In this document: piece by piece, positions 1 through 5,057 of the stretch | How the letters are laid out: each line of letters opens with the position of its first letter | Numbering within the stretch: the stretch's first letter is position 1 | Assembly: GCA_946481465.1 (NCBI GenBank) | Contig: CAMLOC010000171.1 | Span: 1-7,279 of the forward strand | Length of the DNA: 7,279 nt | Reading direction: 5' to 3' | DNA from: an uncultured Shinella sp. | GTDB taxonomy: Bacteria; Pseudomonadota; Alphaproteobacteria; Rhizobiales; Rhizobiaceae | Program-made: the position numbers and the translations under genes | The notes under the pieces: model-generated | Seen by the model: the letters and a program-made list of their open reading frames with translations, nothing else | Told to the model about the DNA's origin: nothing | The model's database searches: none

Positions 1-414
1 GTTTTTGCGATTTTCAGCGACCTGCCGCTGGTCTTCCAGGGCAGCCGCGCCGGCTTCGAGATGAAGGTCGGCGGCCTTGCCTGCATCTTCGGCTATGCCT
101 TCTTCAAGTTCGGCTGGTCCTACCGGCTCTTCAACTACTGCACCATCCTGCTCGGCGCGATGCCGATGACCGGCGACATCCACAAGGACCCGGCCGGCGC
201 CGACCTTGCCGCCGACAAGGTCATCCGCATGAACATCCTCGCGGCAAAGCATTTCAACATGGGGCTGCGCGCCATCTTCCTGTCGATCGGCTATCTCGGC
301 TGGTTCGTCAGTCCCTATCTCTTCATCGCCACGACCGCCGGCATCATCACCGTGCTCGTGCGCCGGCAGTTCTATTCGCAGGCGCGCCTCGCCGTGCTCG
401 AACGGATCGACTGA
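1..414 (+). CDS. DUF599 family membrane protein, C-terminal part
   Basis: The reading frame is open from base 1, so the gene begins upstream of the window; 137 residues are visible, ending in TGA. The fragment has a hydrophobic stretch around the GLACIFGYAFFKFGW segment. It then has the layout I associate with DUF599 proteins: an N-rich amphipathic segment (RMNILAAKHFNMGLRAIF), a Trp-containing membrane helix (GYLGWFVSPYLFIATTAGIITVL) and a terminal RRQFYSQARLAVLE motif. It is therefore probably an inner-membrane protein. The molecular function of DUF599 is not known to me. A methionine at base 61 is internal to the domain and is not the true start. The next gene on the same strand starts about 80 bases downstream, so cotranscription is possible but not shown. 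Family assignment is from recognition only. Confidence 0.8.
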   Translation, partial: VFAIFSDLPLVFQGSRAGFEMKVGGLACIFGYAFFKFGWSYRLFNYCTILLGAMPMTGDIHKDPAGADLAADKVIRMNILAAKHFNMGLRAIFLSIGYLGWFVSPYLFIATTAGIITVLVRRQFYSQARLAVLERID

Positions 415-491
415 CCTCCCCTTCCTGCGGCCACCTTTCGGCCATCCGCCCGGCGCAAGCTTGGCGTGACATTCTCCCATGGACCAAAGCA

Positions 492-1529
492 ATGCGGCGA
501 CCCCGACCCATGACGACGACGGTGATTGACGGCAATGTGGCAGGAGATGGCGCGGCACCGCGCCGCCTTCCGCGCATCCCGCTGATCGACCAGCTCCGCG
601 CCCTCGCCCTGATCGCCATGGCGATCTACCACTTCACCTGGGATCTCGGCTTCTTCGGCTATATCGAACCGGAGACGGCGACGACCGGCGGCTGGAAGAT
701 CTTCGCCCGGGTGATCGCCGGCTCCTTCCTGTTCCTCGCCGGCTTCAGCCTGGTGCTCGGCCACGTCCGGGGCTTTCGCGCAAGGCCGTTCCTTATCCGC
801 CTCGGCAAGATCGGCCTTGCGGCGGCGGCGATCACGATCGCCACCTGGTTCGCCTTTCGGGAAACCTTCATCTTCTTCGGCATCCTGCACGCCCTTGCCG
901 CGGCGAGCCTCGTCGGCCTCCTCTTCCTGCGCCTGCCGCCCGTCGTCACGCTGCTGGCCGCTGCCGCTGCCGCCGTCGCGCCGCTTTACTTGCGCGCGCC
1001 GCTCTTCGATCACCCGGCGCTCTGGTGGGTCGGGCTTTCGGTCGATATCCCGCGCTCGAACGACTATGTGCCGCTCCTGCCCTGGCTGGCGCCGGTGCTG
1101 CTCGGCATCGCGGCAGGCCGGCTCTTCGTCGCAAGCCCGCTGCCCGAACGGCTCGCCGGTTTCGGGGGGCAGGCGAACGACCGGTGGAAAAGCCTCCTGG
1201 AAACGGCGGGCCGCCACAGTCTCGCCATCTACCTTATCCACCAGCCCGTGCTGATCGCGCTGGTCTATGACTTCTCCCTCGTCGTCCCCGCACCCGCGGC
1301 CGATCCCGTCGTCGGCTATACGAAGAGCTGCATGCGCGCCTGCGAGGGCGAGCGCGGCGACGGGTTCTGCCGGAGCTTCTGCGGCTGCACGCTGGACGGG
1401 CTGAGGCAGGAGAACCTGTTCACCGACCTCATGCGCGGTGCGATCGATGTCACGAAGGACGAGCGCATCGCCGCGATCTCGTCGCAATGCACGATGGATG
1501 CGGAAACGAAGACCGACCCGAAGGAGTAG
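492..1529 (+). CDS. DUF1624 / HGSNAT-like multi-pass membrane protein with Cys-rich tail
   Basis: The product has 345 residues from ATG 492, or 339 from the in-frame ATG at 510. Neither start has a good Shine-Dalgarno, so the start is uncertain. Residues about 28-90 (IDQLRALALIAMAIYHFTWDL, then IFARVIAGSFLFLAGFSLVLGH) match the DUF1624 family, related to the catalytic region of heparan-alpha-glucosaminide N-acetyltransferase. His47 sits at the conserved position in the first membrane helix. About seven hydrophobic segments follow, the last in GRHSLAIYLIHQPVLIALVY (residues 240-259). After it comes a soluble tail of about 70 residues with six cysteines (C280, C284, C293, C297, C299, C333) spaced CX3C-X8-CX3C-X-C-X33-C. 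By family it may transfer an acyl group across the membrane, but substrate and activity are unknown. The stop is four bases before the next start, so the two genes are very likely translated from one transcript. Confidence 0.85.
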   Translation: MRRPRPMTTTVIDGNVAGDGAAPRRLPRIPLIDQLRALALIAMAIYHFTWDLGFFGYIEPETATTGGWKIFARVIAGSFLFLAGFSLVLGHVRGFRARPFLIRLGKIGLAAAAITIATWFAFRETFIFFGILHALAAASLVGLLFLRLPPVVTLLAAAAAAVAPLYLRAPLFDHPALWWVGLSVDIPRSNDYVPLLPWLAPVLLGIAAGRLFVASPLPERLAGFGGQANDRWKSLLETAGRHSLAIYLIHQPVLIALVYDFSLVVPAPAADPVVGYTKSCMRACEGERGDGFCRSFCGCTLDGLRQENLFTDLMRGAIDVTKDERIAAISSQCTMDAETKTDPKE

Positions 1530-1533
1530 GATC

Positions 1534-2007
1534 ATGAATGCCTATCGCATGAAGCCGCTCGCCTTTCCCTGGCCGCCGCTGATCTACGGCGCGGCGCTCG
1601 CGGCGGCCTTCCTGCTCCAGGCGCATTTTCCGCTCGCGGCGGACGAGACGAATATCTGGATCGCCCGCACGGCCGGCGGCGTCCTCATCCTGACGGCCGT
1701 CGTGCTGGATGTCTGGGCGATGCGCACGCTGCTCGACTGCCGCACGACGATCCTGCCGAACCGCTGCTCGACCTATCTCGTGACGTCGGGCCCCTATCGC
1801 TTCACCCGCAACCCGATCTATCTCGGCTATACGCTGGCGACCGCCGGCATCGGCCTTGCGGTGCTCAATCCCTGGTGCCTGGTGACCGCCATGCTCGCCG
1901 CCGCGCTGACGAGCATCGTCGCCGTCAAGCGCGAGGAGCTGCACCTGCTCTCGCGCTTCGGCGTGGATTTCGAACGCTATTGCAACGGGACGACGCGCTG
2001 GATCTGA
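1534..2007 (+). CDS. isoprenylcysteine carboxyl methyltransferase (ICMT)-like membrane protein
   Basis: This is a 157-residue membrane protein. The start is ATG 1534, chosen because AAGGAG (1521-1526) lies 7 bases upstream and overlaps the end of the preceding gene, the usual sign of translational coupling. An in-frame extension upstream lies inside the previous gene and is rejected. Four hydrophobic segments are visible (about residues 15-32, 46-64, 94-111, 113-131). The family signature TSGPYRFTRNPIYLG (84-98) precedes a helical pair, and a C-terminal E134-E135 plus the FERYC segment (147-150) matches the ICMT / phospholipid methyltransferase fold that binds S-adenosylmethionine. Bacterial members are often short like this one and methylate lipids or unknown small molecules. 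There is no prenylated-protein substrate in evidence, so the substrate is unknown. It probably works in the inner membrane, perhaps with the DUF1624 protein. Confidence 0.85.
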   Translation: MNAYRMKPLAFPWPPLIYGAALAAAFLLQAHFPLAADETNIWIARTAGGVLILTAVVLDVWAMRTLLDCRTTILPNRCSTYLVTSGPYRFTRNPIYLGYTLATAGIGLAVLNPWCLVTAMLAAALTSIVAVKREELHLLSRFGVDFERYCNGTTRWI

Positions 2008-2021
2008 CGGCGCGCCGTCAG
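2004..2021. repeat. perfect 18-bp palindrome spanning two convergent stop codons
   Basis: CTGACGGCGCGCCGTCAG is its own reverse complement. It contains the TGA stop of the ICMT-like gene (2005-2007) and, on the other strand, the TGA stop of the MerR gene (2018-2020). In RNA it can fold from either strand as a 7-bp stem with a CGCG loop. No T-run follows on either side, so it is not a canonical intrinsic terminator, although a hairpin here could still damp readthrough or protect 3' ends. Confidence 0.7.
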
Positions 2022-2404
2022 GTGCCGACGCCGATTTCGGCAAGGCGCGTCAGGCAGGCTTCCTCGACATTGTCGAGCTCGGCCAGCGTCTCCTCGATAT
2101 CGCGCCGCTTCTGGCGCAGTTCGTCGCGCTTCTCGCTGACCTTCGCCATCAGCAGCTCCAGCTGCCCCACCTCGCCCGGCGGGTCCTTGTAGACGCGGAT
2201 GATGTCGCGGATCTCGGCGATGCTGAAGCCGATGCGCCGGCCGCGCAGGATTTCCTGGATGAGGCGGCGGTCGGCCGGGCGGAAGAGACGCGTGCGGCCG
2301 CGGCGCTCGGGGTTGATCAGCCCCTCGTCCTCGTAGAAGCGCAGCGTGCGGGTGGAGACCCCGAATTCGCGCGTCAGTTCGGTTATGGTATAAAGCTTGT
2401 CCAC
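2018..2404 (-). CDS. MerR family transcriptional regulator, LiuR-like
   Basis: The product has 128 residues, started at GTG 2404-2402 with GGAG five bases upstream (2410-2413). Residues 4-40 hold the winged helix-turn-helix typical of MerR: YTITELTREFGVSTRTLRFYED then the wing GLINPERRGRTRLF. After the second helical pair (RGRRIGFSIAEIRDII, 54-69), residues about 80-121 form a charged dimerisation coiled coil. There is no separate effector domain, and the only cysteine is C117, so a thiolate metal sensor of the MerR/CueR kind is unlikely. The RRGRTRLF and ILRGRRIGFS segments resemble LiuR-type regulators of branched-chain amino acid and acyl-CoA catabolism, as far as I recall that family. No catabolic genes sit beside it, so if this is right its regulon lies elsewhere. 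It is probably autoregulated through the palindrome at 2438-2459. Confidence 0.85.
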   Translation of the reverse strand: MDKLYTITELTREFGVSTRTLRFYEDEGLINPERRGRTRLFRPADRRLIQEILRGRRIGFSIAEIRDIIRVYKDPPGEVGQLELLMAKVSEKRDELRQKRRDIEETLAELDNVEEACLTRLAEIGVGT

Positions 2405-2431
2405 GCCTGCTCCGATCCTCTGTGGGCCGGC

Positions 2432-2459
2432 ATTCTATTGACTTTTACGTGTAAGTCAA
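2432..2459 (-). promoter_or_regulatory. promoter of the MerR gene
   Basis: Reading the minus strand, TTGACT (2459-2454) is a near-consensus -35 and TAGAAT (2437-2432) a near-consensus -10, separated by 16 bases. Transcription would begin near 2425, leaving a short leader that contains the GGAG ribosome site. The whole interval between the hexamers lies inside the palindrome listed separately, which fits repression or MerR-style DNA distortion. The 16-base spacing is shorter than the 19-20 bases of classical MerR-activated promoters. Confidence 0.6.
2438..2459. promoter_or_regulatory. 22-bp operator-like palindrome, probable MerR/LiuR-type site
   Basis: Perfect 7-base arms TTGACTT and AAGTCAA flank an 8-base centre with a symmetric ACGT core; 18 of 22 positions are symmetric. 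It overlaps the -35 element and the spacer of the promoter for the adjacent MerR gene. The pattern TTGAC...ACGT...GTCAA resembles, from memory, the sites reported for LiuR-family regulators. Autoregulation is inferred from position. Confidence 0.6.
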
Positions 2460-2503
2460 TTTTTCCGCTTTCGCGGGCGCCGATCCGGCCAGAAAACCGG
2501 CCC

Positions 2504-3934
2504 CTAGCGGATGGCGAACCACCAGGTCGCAAGCCCGAGGAAGGCGAAGAAGCCGACGATATCGGTGACCGCGGTCACGAAGACCGCCGAGGAGACGGCG
2601 GGGTCCGCGCCCGCCTTGTCGAGGAAGAGCGGAATGGCGATGCCGGCCAGCGCCGCCGCGCTCATGTTGATCAGCATGGCTGCGGCGATGACGCCGCCGA
2701 TATTGGCATCATGGAACCAGATGCCGGCGACGAGGCCGATCATCAGCCCGAAGGCGACGCCGTGCAACAGGCCGACGCCCGCCTCGCGCCGCACGACGCG
2801 CCAGGCATTGTGGATGTCGAGGTTGCGGGTCGCCAGTGCCCGCACGGTGACGGTCATCGTCTGCGAGCCTGCATTGCCGCCCATGCCGGCGACGATGGGC
2901 ATCAGCACGGCGAGCGCCACGATCTCCTCGATCGTCGCTTCGAAGACGGAGATGACCGAGGCCGCGATGAAGGCCGTCAGCAGGTTGACGAGCAGCCAGG
3001 GCGCGCGCGAACGGACCGTCTCGATAGTGGTGTCGGACAATTCCTCGTCACCCACGCCGCCGAGGCGCATCAGGTCCTCCTCGGCCTCTTCCTGGATGAC
3101 GTCGACCACGTCGTCGATGGTCAGGACGCCGACCAGCCGGCCGTTCTCGTCGACGACGGCGGCGGAGAGAAGGTCGTATTGCTCGAAGAGCTGCGCGGCC
3201 TCCTCCTGGTCCATCTCGGCGGGGATCGGATGGTTCGTCTCGCGCATGACCGCCTCGATCTTCGTGCCGCGCTTGGTGCGCAGCACGCGGTCGAGGTCGA
3301 TGGCGCCGAGCAGGCGGAAGGTCGGGTCGATGACGAAGATCTGCGAAAAACTTTCCGGCAGGTCGGCGTCCTCGCGCAGGTAGTCGATCGTCTGGCCGAT
3401 GGTCCAGAAGGGCGGCACGGCGACGAACTCGGTCTGCATGCGGCGCCCGGCCGTGCTTTCGGGATAATCCAGCGAGCGGCGCAGGCGGATGCGCTCGGTG
3501 AACGGCAGCTTGGAGAGGATTTCTTCCTGGTCCTCCTGGTCGAGGTCTTCCAGGATGTAGACGGCGTCGTCCGAATCCATCTCGCCGAGCGCGGCGGCGA
3601 TCTGCTCGTTCGGCATATGCTCGACGATGTCGAGGCGGATCGCCTCGTCGACCTCGGTCAGCGCCGCAAGGTCGAAATCCTCGCCGAGCAGGGAGACGAG
3701 CTGGCGGCGCTGCTCCGGCTGGATCGCCTCCAGGAGGTCGCCCATTTCCGATTCGTGCAGCCGCGCGACGTGCCGGCGCAGGAACAGGAGGTCCCGGTCG
3801 GCGATCGCCGCGCCGACATGCATGAGGAAGTCCGAGCGGATCGAACCGTCCTCGGCATAGATGTCCTCGCCGTCGAAGGTACTGTGTTCCGCCTGCCCCT
3901 GATGGATACGGTCGTCGTCGCCGGTGTCGTCCAT
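2504..3934 (-). CDS. mgtE: magnesium transporter MgtE
   Basis: The product has 476 residues, a normal length for MgtE. ATG 3934-3932 is chosen because AAGGAG (3947-3942) sits 7 bases upstream; a longer frame starting 69 bases further up has no such support. The domain order is typical. An acidic N-terminal tail is followed by the helical MgtE-N domain (about 35-140, with the LEDLDQEDQEEILSKL repeat unit). A CBS pair follows (about 165-285, including AAVVDENGRLVGVLTIDDVVDVIQ), then a linking helix and five membrane helices (about 312-474). The pore signature LMPIVAGMGGNAGSQ (344-358) and Asp458 in the last helix, equivalent to the Mg2+ site of Thermus MgtE, are both present. Family knowledge: a homodimeric Mg2+ channel that closes when Mg2+ binds the acidic cytosolic domains. 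I see no Mg2+ riboswitch in its leader. Confidence 0.95.
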   Translation of the reverse strand: MDDTGDDDRIHQGQAEHSTFDGEDIYAEDGSIRSDFLMHVGAAIADRDLLFLRRHVARLHESEMGDLLEAIQPEQRRQLVSLLGEDFDLAALTEVDEAIRLDIVEHMPNEQIAAALGEMDSDDAVYILEDLDQEDQEEILSKLPFTERIRLRRSLDYPESTAGRRMQTEFVAVPPFWTIGQTIDYLREDADLPESFSQIFVIDPTFRLLGAIDLDRVLRTKRGTKIEAVMRETNHPIPAEMDQEEAAQLFEQYDLLSAAVVDENGRLVGVLTIDDVVDVIQEEAEEDLMRLGGVGDEELSDTTIETVRSRAPWLLVNLLTAFIAASVISVFEATIEEIVALAVLMPIVAGMGGNAGSQTMTVTVRALATRNLDIHNAWRVVRREAGVGLLHGVAFGLMIGLVAGIWFHDANIGGVIAAAMLINMSAAALAGIAIPLFLDKAGADPAVSSAVFVTAVTDIVGFFAFLGLATWWFAIR

Positions 3935-4110
3935 CGGGCCGCTCCTTGTATCGGGCGCGTCCCGGCCGGCATGTCGGCGGCGCTGGGACGACGGGGATTG
4001 CATGCGGGGTTCAGGCGCAGCGCGCCGTCTGGCGGATGCGCTGCCCTATCCCCCTGCTAAAGCAAAGAACGCGGCCGGTCCATCGCCGAAAGCGGCAAAA
4101 GCCGGCCGGA

Positions 4111-4134
4111 TGCGAAATTTTCGCAACCTGTTGC
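4111..4134. repeat. two adjoining inverted repeats, operator candidates
   Basis: TGCGAAATTTTCGCA (4111-4125) has perfect 7-base arms around one central base. GCAACCTGTTGC (4123-4134) has 5-base arms around two bases and shares three bases with the first. Just downstream ATCGCA occurs twice (4147-4152 and 4156-4161) within a 9-base period. The repeats overlap the predicted -35 and spacer of the plus-strand promoter. I do not recognise a specific regulator. Confidence 0.5.
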
Positions 4135-4148
4135 AATTTCACGATAAT
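4120..4148 (+). promoter_or_regulatory. candidate promoter for the deformylase-like gene
   Basis: TTCGCA (4120-4125, four of six to the sigma-70 -35) and GATAAT (4143-4148, five of six to the -10) are spaced 17 bases apart. Transcription would start near 4155, giving a leader of about 85 bases before the ATG at 4239. Assignment rests on the hexamers alone. Confidence 0.4.
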
Positions 4149-4238
4149 CGCACGAATCGCAACCCCCTGCCTGGTCCCGGCGTTTTCCCCCTGCCGGAAA
4201 CAGGCTAGGAAGGGCATGCAACCGCCCCCGGAGGCCCC

Positions 4239-4733
4239 ATGGCGATCCTTCCCATCCTCAGATACCCAGATCCGCGCCTGCGCCAGCCCTGCCGGGCGGT
4301 CGAGACCTTCGATGCGCGACTGGCGCAGCTTGCCGAAGACCTCGCCGCCACGATGCGGGCCGCCCCCGGGATCGGCATCACCGCCGCCCATGTCGGCATC
4401 CTCGAACGGCTGACGGTGATCGAACTCGAGGGGCCGGCCTCGCTCAGGGTCTATGTGAACCCGCATGTCGAATGGTTCTCGCCGGAAAGGCAGCGTCACG
4501 CGGAGGGCAGCGTCTCGATGCCGGGCGTCACCGACGAGGTGGAGCGCCCTGCCCGCATCCGCCTTGCCTACCAGGACCTTTCCGGCGCCGCGCACACGGA
4601 AGAAGCCGACGGCCTGCTCTCGGTCTGCCTGCAGCACGAGATCGACCAGCTCGACGGCATCTTCTGGATCGACCGCCTGTCGCGGCTGAAGCGCGAGCGC
4701 ATCGTGAAGAAATTCCGCAAGTTGGAAGCATAG
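4239..4733 (+). CDS. peptide deformylase-like protein lacking metal ligands
   Basis: The product has 164 residues, the usual deformylase length, starting at ATG 4239 with GGAGG (4230-4234) four bases upstream. The fold is clear: ILRYPDPRLRQPC at the N-terminus, then the three deformylase motifs in order, then the positively charged tail. The motifs are altered. Motif 1 is GIGITAAH (44-51), with His in place of the usual Gln. Motif 2 is EGSVS (89-93), with Ser91 where the metal-binding Cys of EGCLS belongs. Motif 3 is HEIDQ (133-137), keeping His133 and the catalytic Glu134 but with Gln137 in place of the second metal-binding His. With two of three metal ligands gone it probably cannot deformylate nascent peptides like a normal Def. 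I recall rhizobial database entries called peptide deformylase-like with the same loss. The actual role is unknown; ribosome or peptide binding is only a guess. Confidence 0.9.
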   Translation: MAILPILRYPDPRLRQPCRAVETFDARLAQLAEDLAATMRAAPGIGITAAHVGILERLTVIELEGPASLRVYVNPHVEWFSPERQRHAEGSVSMPGVTDEVERPARIRLAYQDLSGAAHTEEADGLLSVCLQHEIDQLDGIFWIDRLSRLKRERIVKKFRKLEA

Positions 4734-4748
4734 GCAAAGGCGGAAAAC

Positions 4749-4779
4749 AAAAAACCCGGCTTTTCAGCCGGGTTTTTTT
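4749..4779. terminator. bidirectional intrinsic terminator
   Basis: CCCGGCT (4755-4761) pairs perfectly with AGCCGGG (4766-4772) around a TTTC loop. Six A residues precede the stem (4749-4754) and seven T residues follow it (4773-4779). On the plus strand it ends the deformylase-like gene, 16 bases after its stop. On the minus strand it lies directly after the tRNA-Leu 3' end and is followed by TTTTTT, so it can serve both converging genes. Confidence 0.92.
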
Positions 4780-4863
4780 GGTGCGGTCGAGAAGACTCGA
4801 ACTTCCACGGGTTGCCCCACAGCGACCTCAACGCTGCGCGTCTACCAATTCCGCCACGACCGC
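4779..4863 (-). tRNA. tRNA-Leu, anticodon GAG
   Basis: On the minus strand the 85-base gene begins GCGGTCG (4863-4857) and ends with CGACCGC (4789-4783), giving a perfect 7-bp acceptor stem, then discriminator A and an encoded CCA (4781-4779). The anticodon stem CAGCG/CGCTG encloses loop TTGAGGT, with anticodon GAG at 4829-4827. It therefore reads leucine codons CUC and CUU, and CUC is frequent in the neighbouring genes. A long variable arm (GGGGCAACCC) marks it as a class II tRNA, as expected for leucine, and the T arm carries TTCGAGT. It lies between the shared terminator and its own promoter. Confidence 0.96.
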
Positions 4864-4898
4864 ATCGTGGTAGGTGTCGTCTTGCGGCGACGGGGGTG

Positions 4899-4927
4899 CA
4901 TGTAGCAAAAGCATTTGGGGTGCACAA
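4899..4927 (-). promoter_or_regulatory. promoter of the tRNA-Leu gene
   Basis: Minus-strand TTGTGC (4927-4922) and TACATG (4904-4899) are spaced 17 bases apart. This is close to the CTTGAC-N17-CTATAT pattern of rhizobial housekeeping promoters, since the flanking bases give CTTG and CTACAT. Transcription near 4892 would leave a leader of about 29 bases, normal for a tRNA precursor. Confidence 0.55.
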
Positions 4928-4997
4928 GGCCGTTGCGAAAGAAAAATGACGAAAAGCGAACAATTTCAACAGAGCCTGTGCAAACACCCTGAAACCC

Positions 4998-5027
4998 CTG
5001 AAATCCTTGCAGGATCGCGCCTATATC
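4998..5027 (+). promoter_or_regulatory. candidate promoter of lipB
   Basis: CTGAAA (4998-5003) and TATATC (5022-5027) are 18 bases apart; the latter lies in CTATAT, the preferred rhizobial -10. The predicted start near 5033 gives a leader of about 25 bases before ATG 5058 and would exclude the upstream TTG at 5007 as a start. The -35 match is weak. Confidence 0.35.
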
Positions 5028-5057
5028 TGGCACAACGGAACGAAAAGGACGGCCATC

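Larger units (their letters stand above)
3935..4238. promoter_or_regulatory. divergent intergenic region between mgtE and the deformylase-like gene
   Basis: No gene is supported in these 304 bases. The half nearest mgtE (3935-4080) is GC-rich leader with the mgtE Shine-Dalgarno and no clear promoter that I can place. Bases about 4111-4160 are more AT-rich and hold two adjoining inverted repeats plus a tandem ATCGCA repeat, described separately. The mgtE promoter must lie somewhere here on the minus strand, but I could not choose hexamers with confidence. Confidence 0.6.

Noticed and set aside
479..529. A 16-codon upstream ORF before the DUF1624 gene
   Set aside because: It lacks a ribosome site and shows no leader-peptide feature such as codon runs or an attenuator hairpin.
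372..1535. A minus-strand open frame of 387 codons
   Set aside because: It lies opposite the DUF1624 gene, has a charged low-complexity composition and no family resemblance. It is a GC-driven shadow.
2462..2500. Possible terminator after mgtE (CCGC TTTC GCGG and CCGG repeats)
   Set aside because: The stems are only four base pairs, and on the mgtE strand the following run is A, not T, so no intrinsic terminator is supported.
2438..4060. A plus-strand open frame of 540 codons
   Set aside because: It is antisense to mgtE, rich in Asp, Gly, His and Arg with no recognisable domain, as expected for the shadow of a GC-rich gene. mgtE has the conserved motifs and a good ribosome site.
3935..4238. 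Mg2+ riboswitch in the mgtE leader
   Set aside because: I could not find a conserved M-box-like arrangement of helices, and such riboswitches are mainly known from other phyla.
4472..4873. Peptides such as RRLELPRVAPQ and GGIGRRAALRSLWG read through 4780-4865
   Set aside because: These are the familiar false translations of tRNA-Leu DNA, not proteins.
4987..5003. Two copies of CCCTGAAA, 9 bases apart, before lipB
   Set aside because: Short and only two copies; no palindromic character. Probably chance, although one copy overlaps the weak -35.
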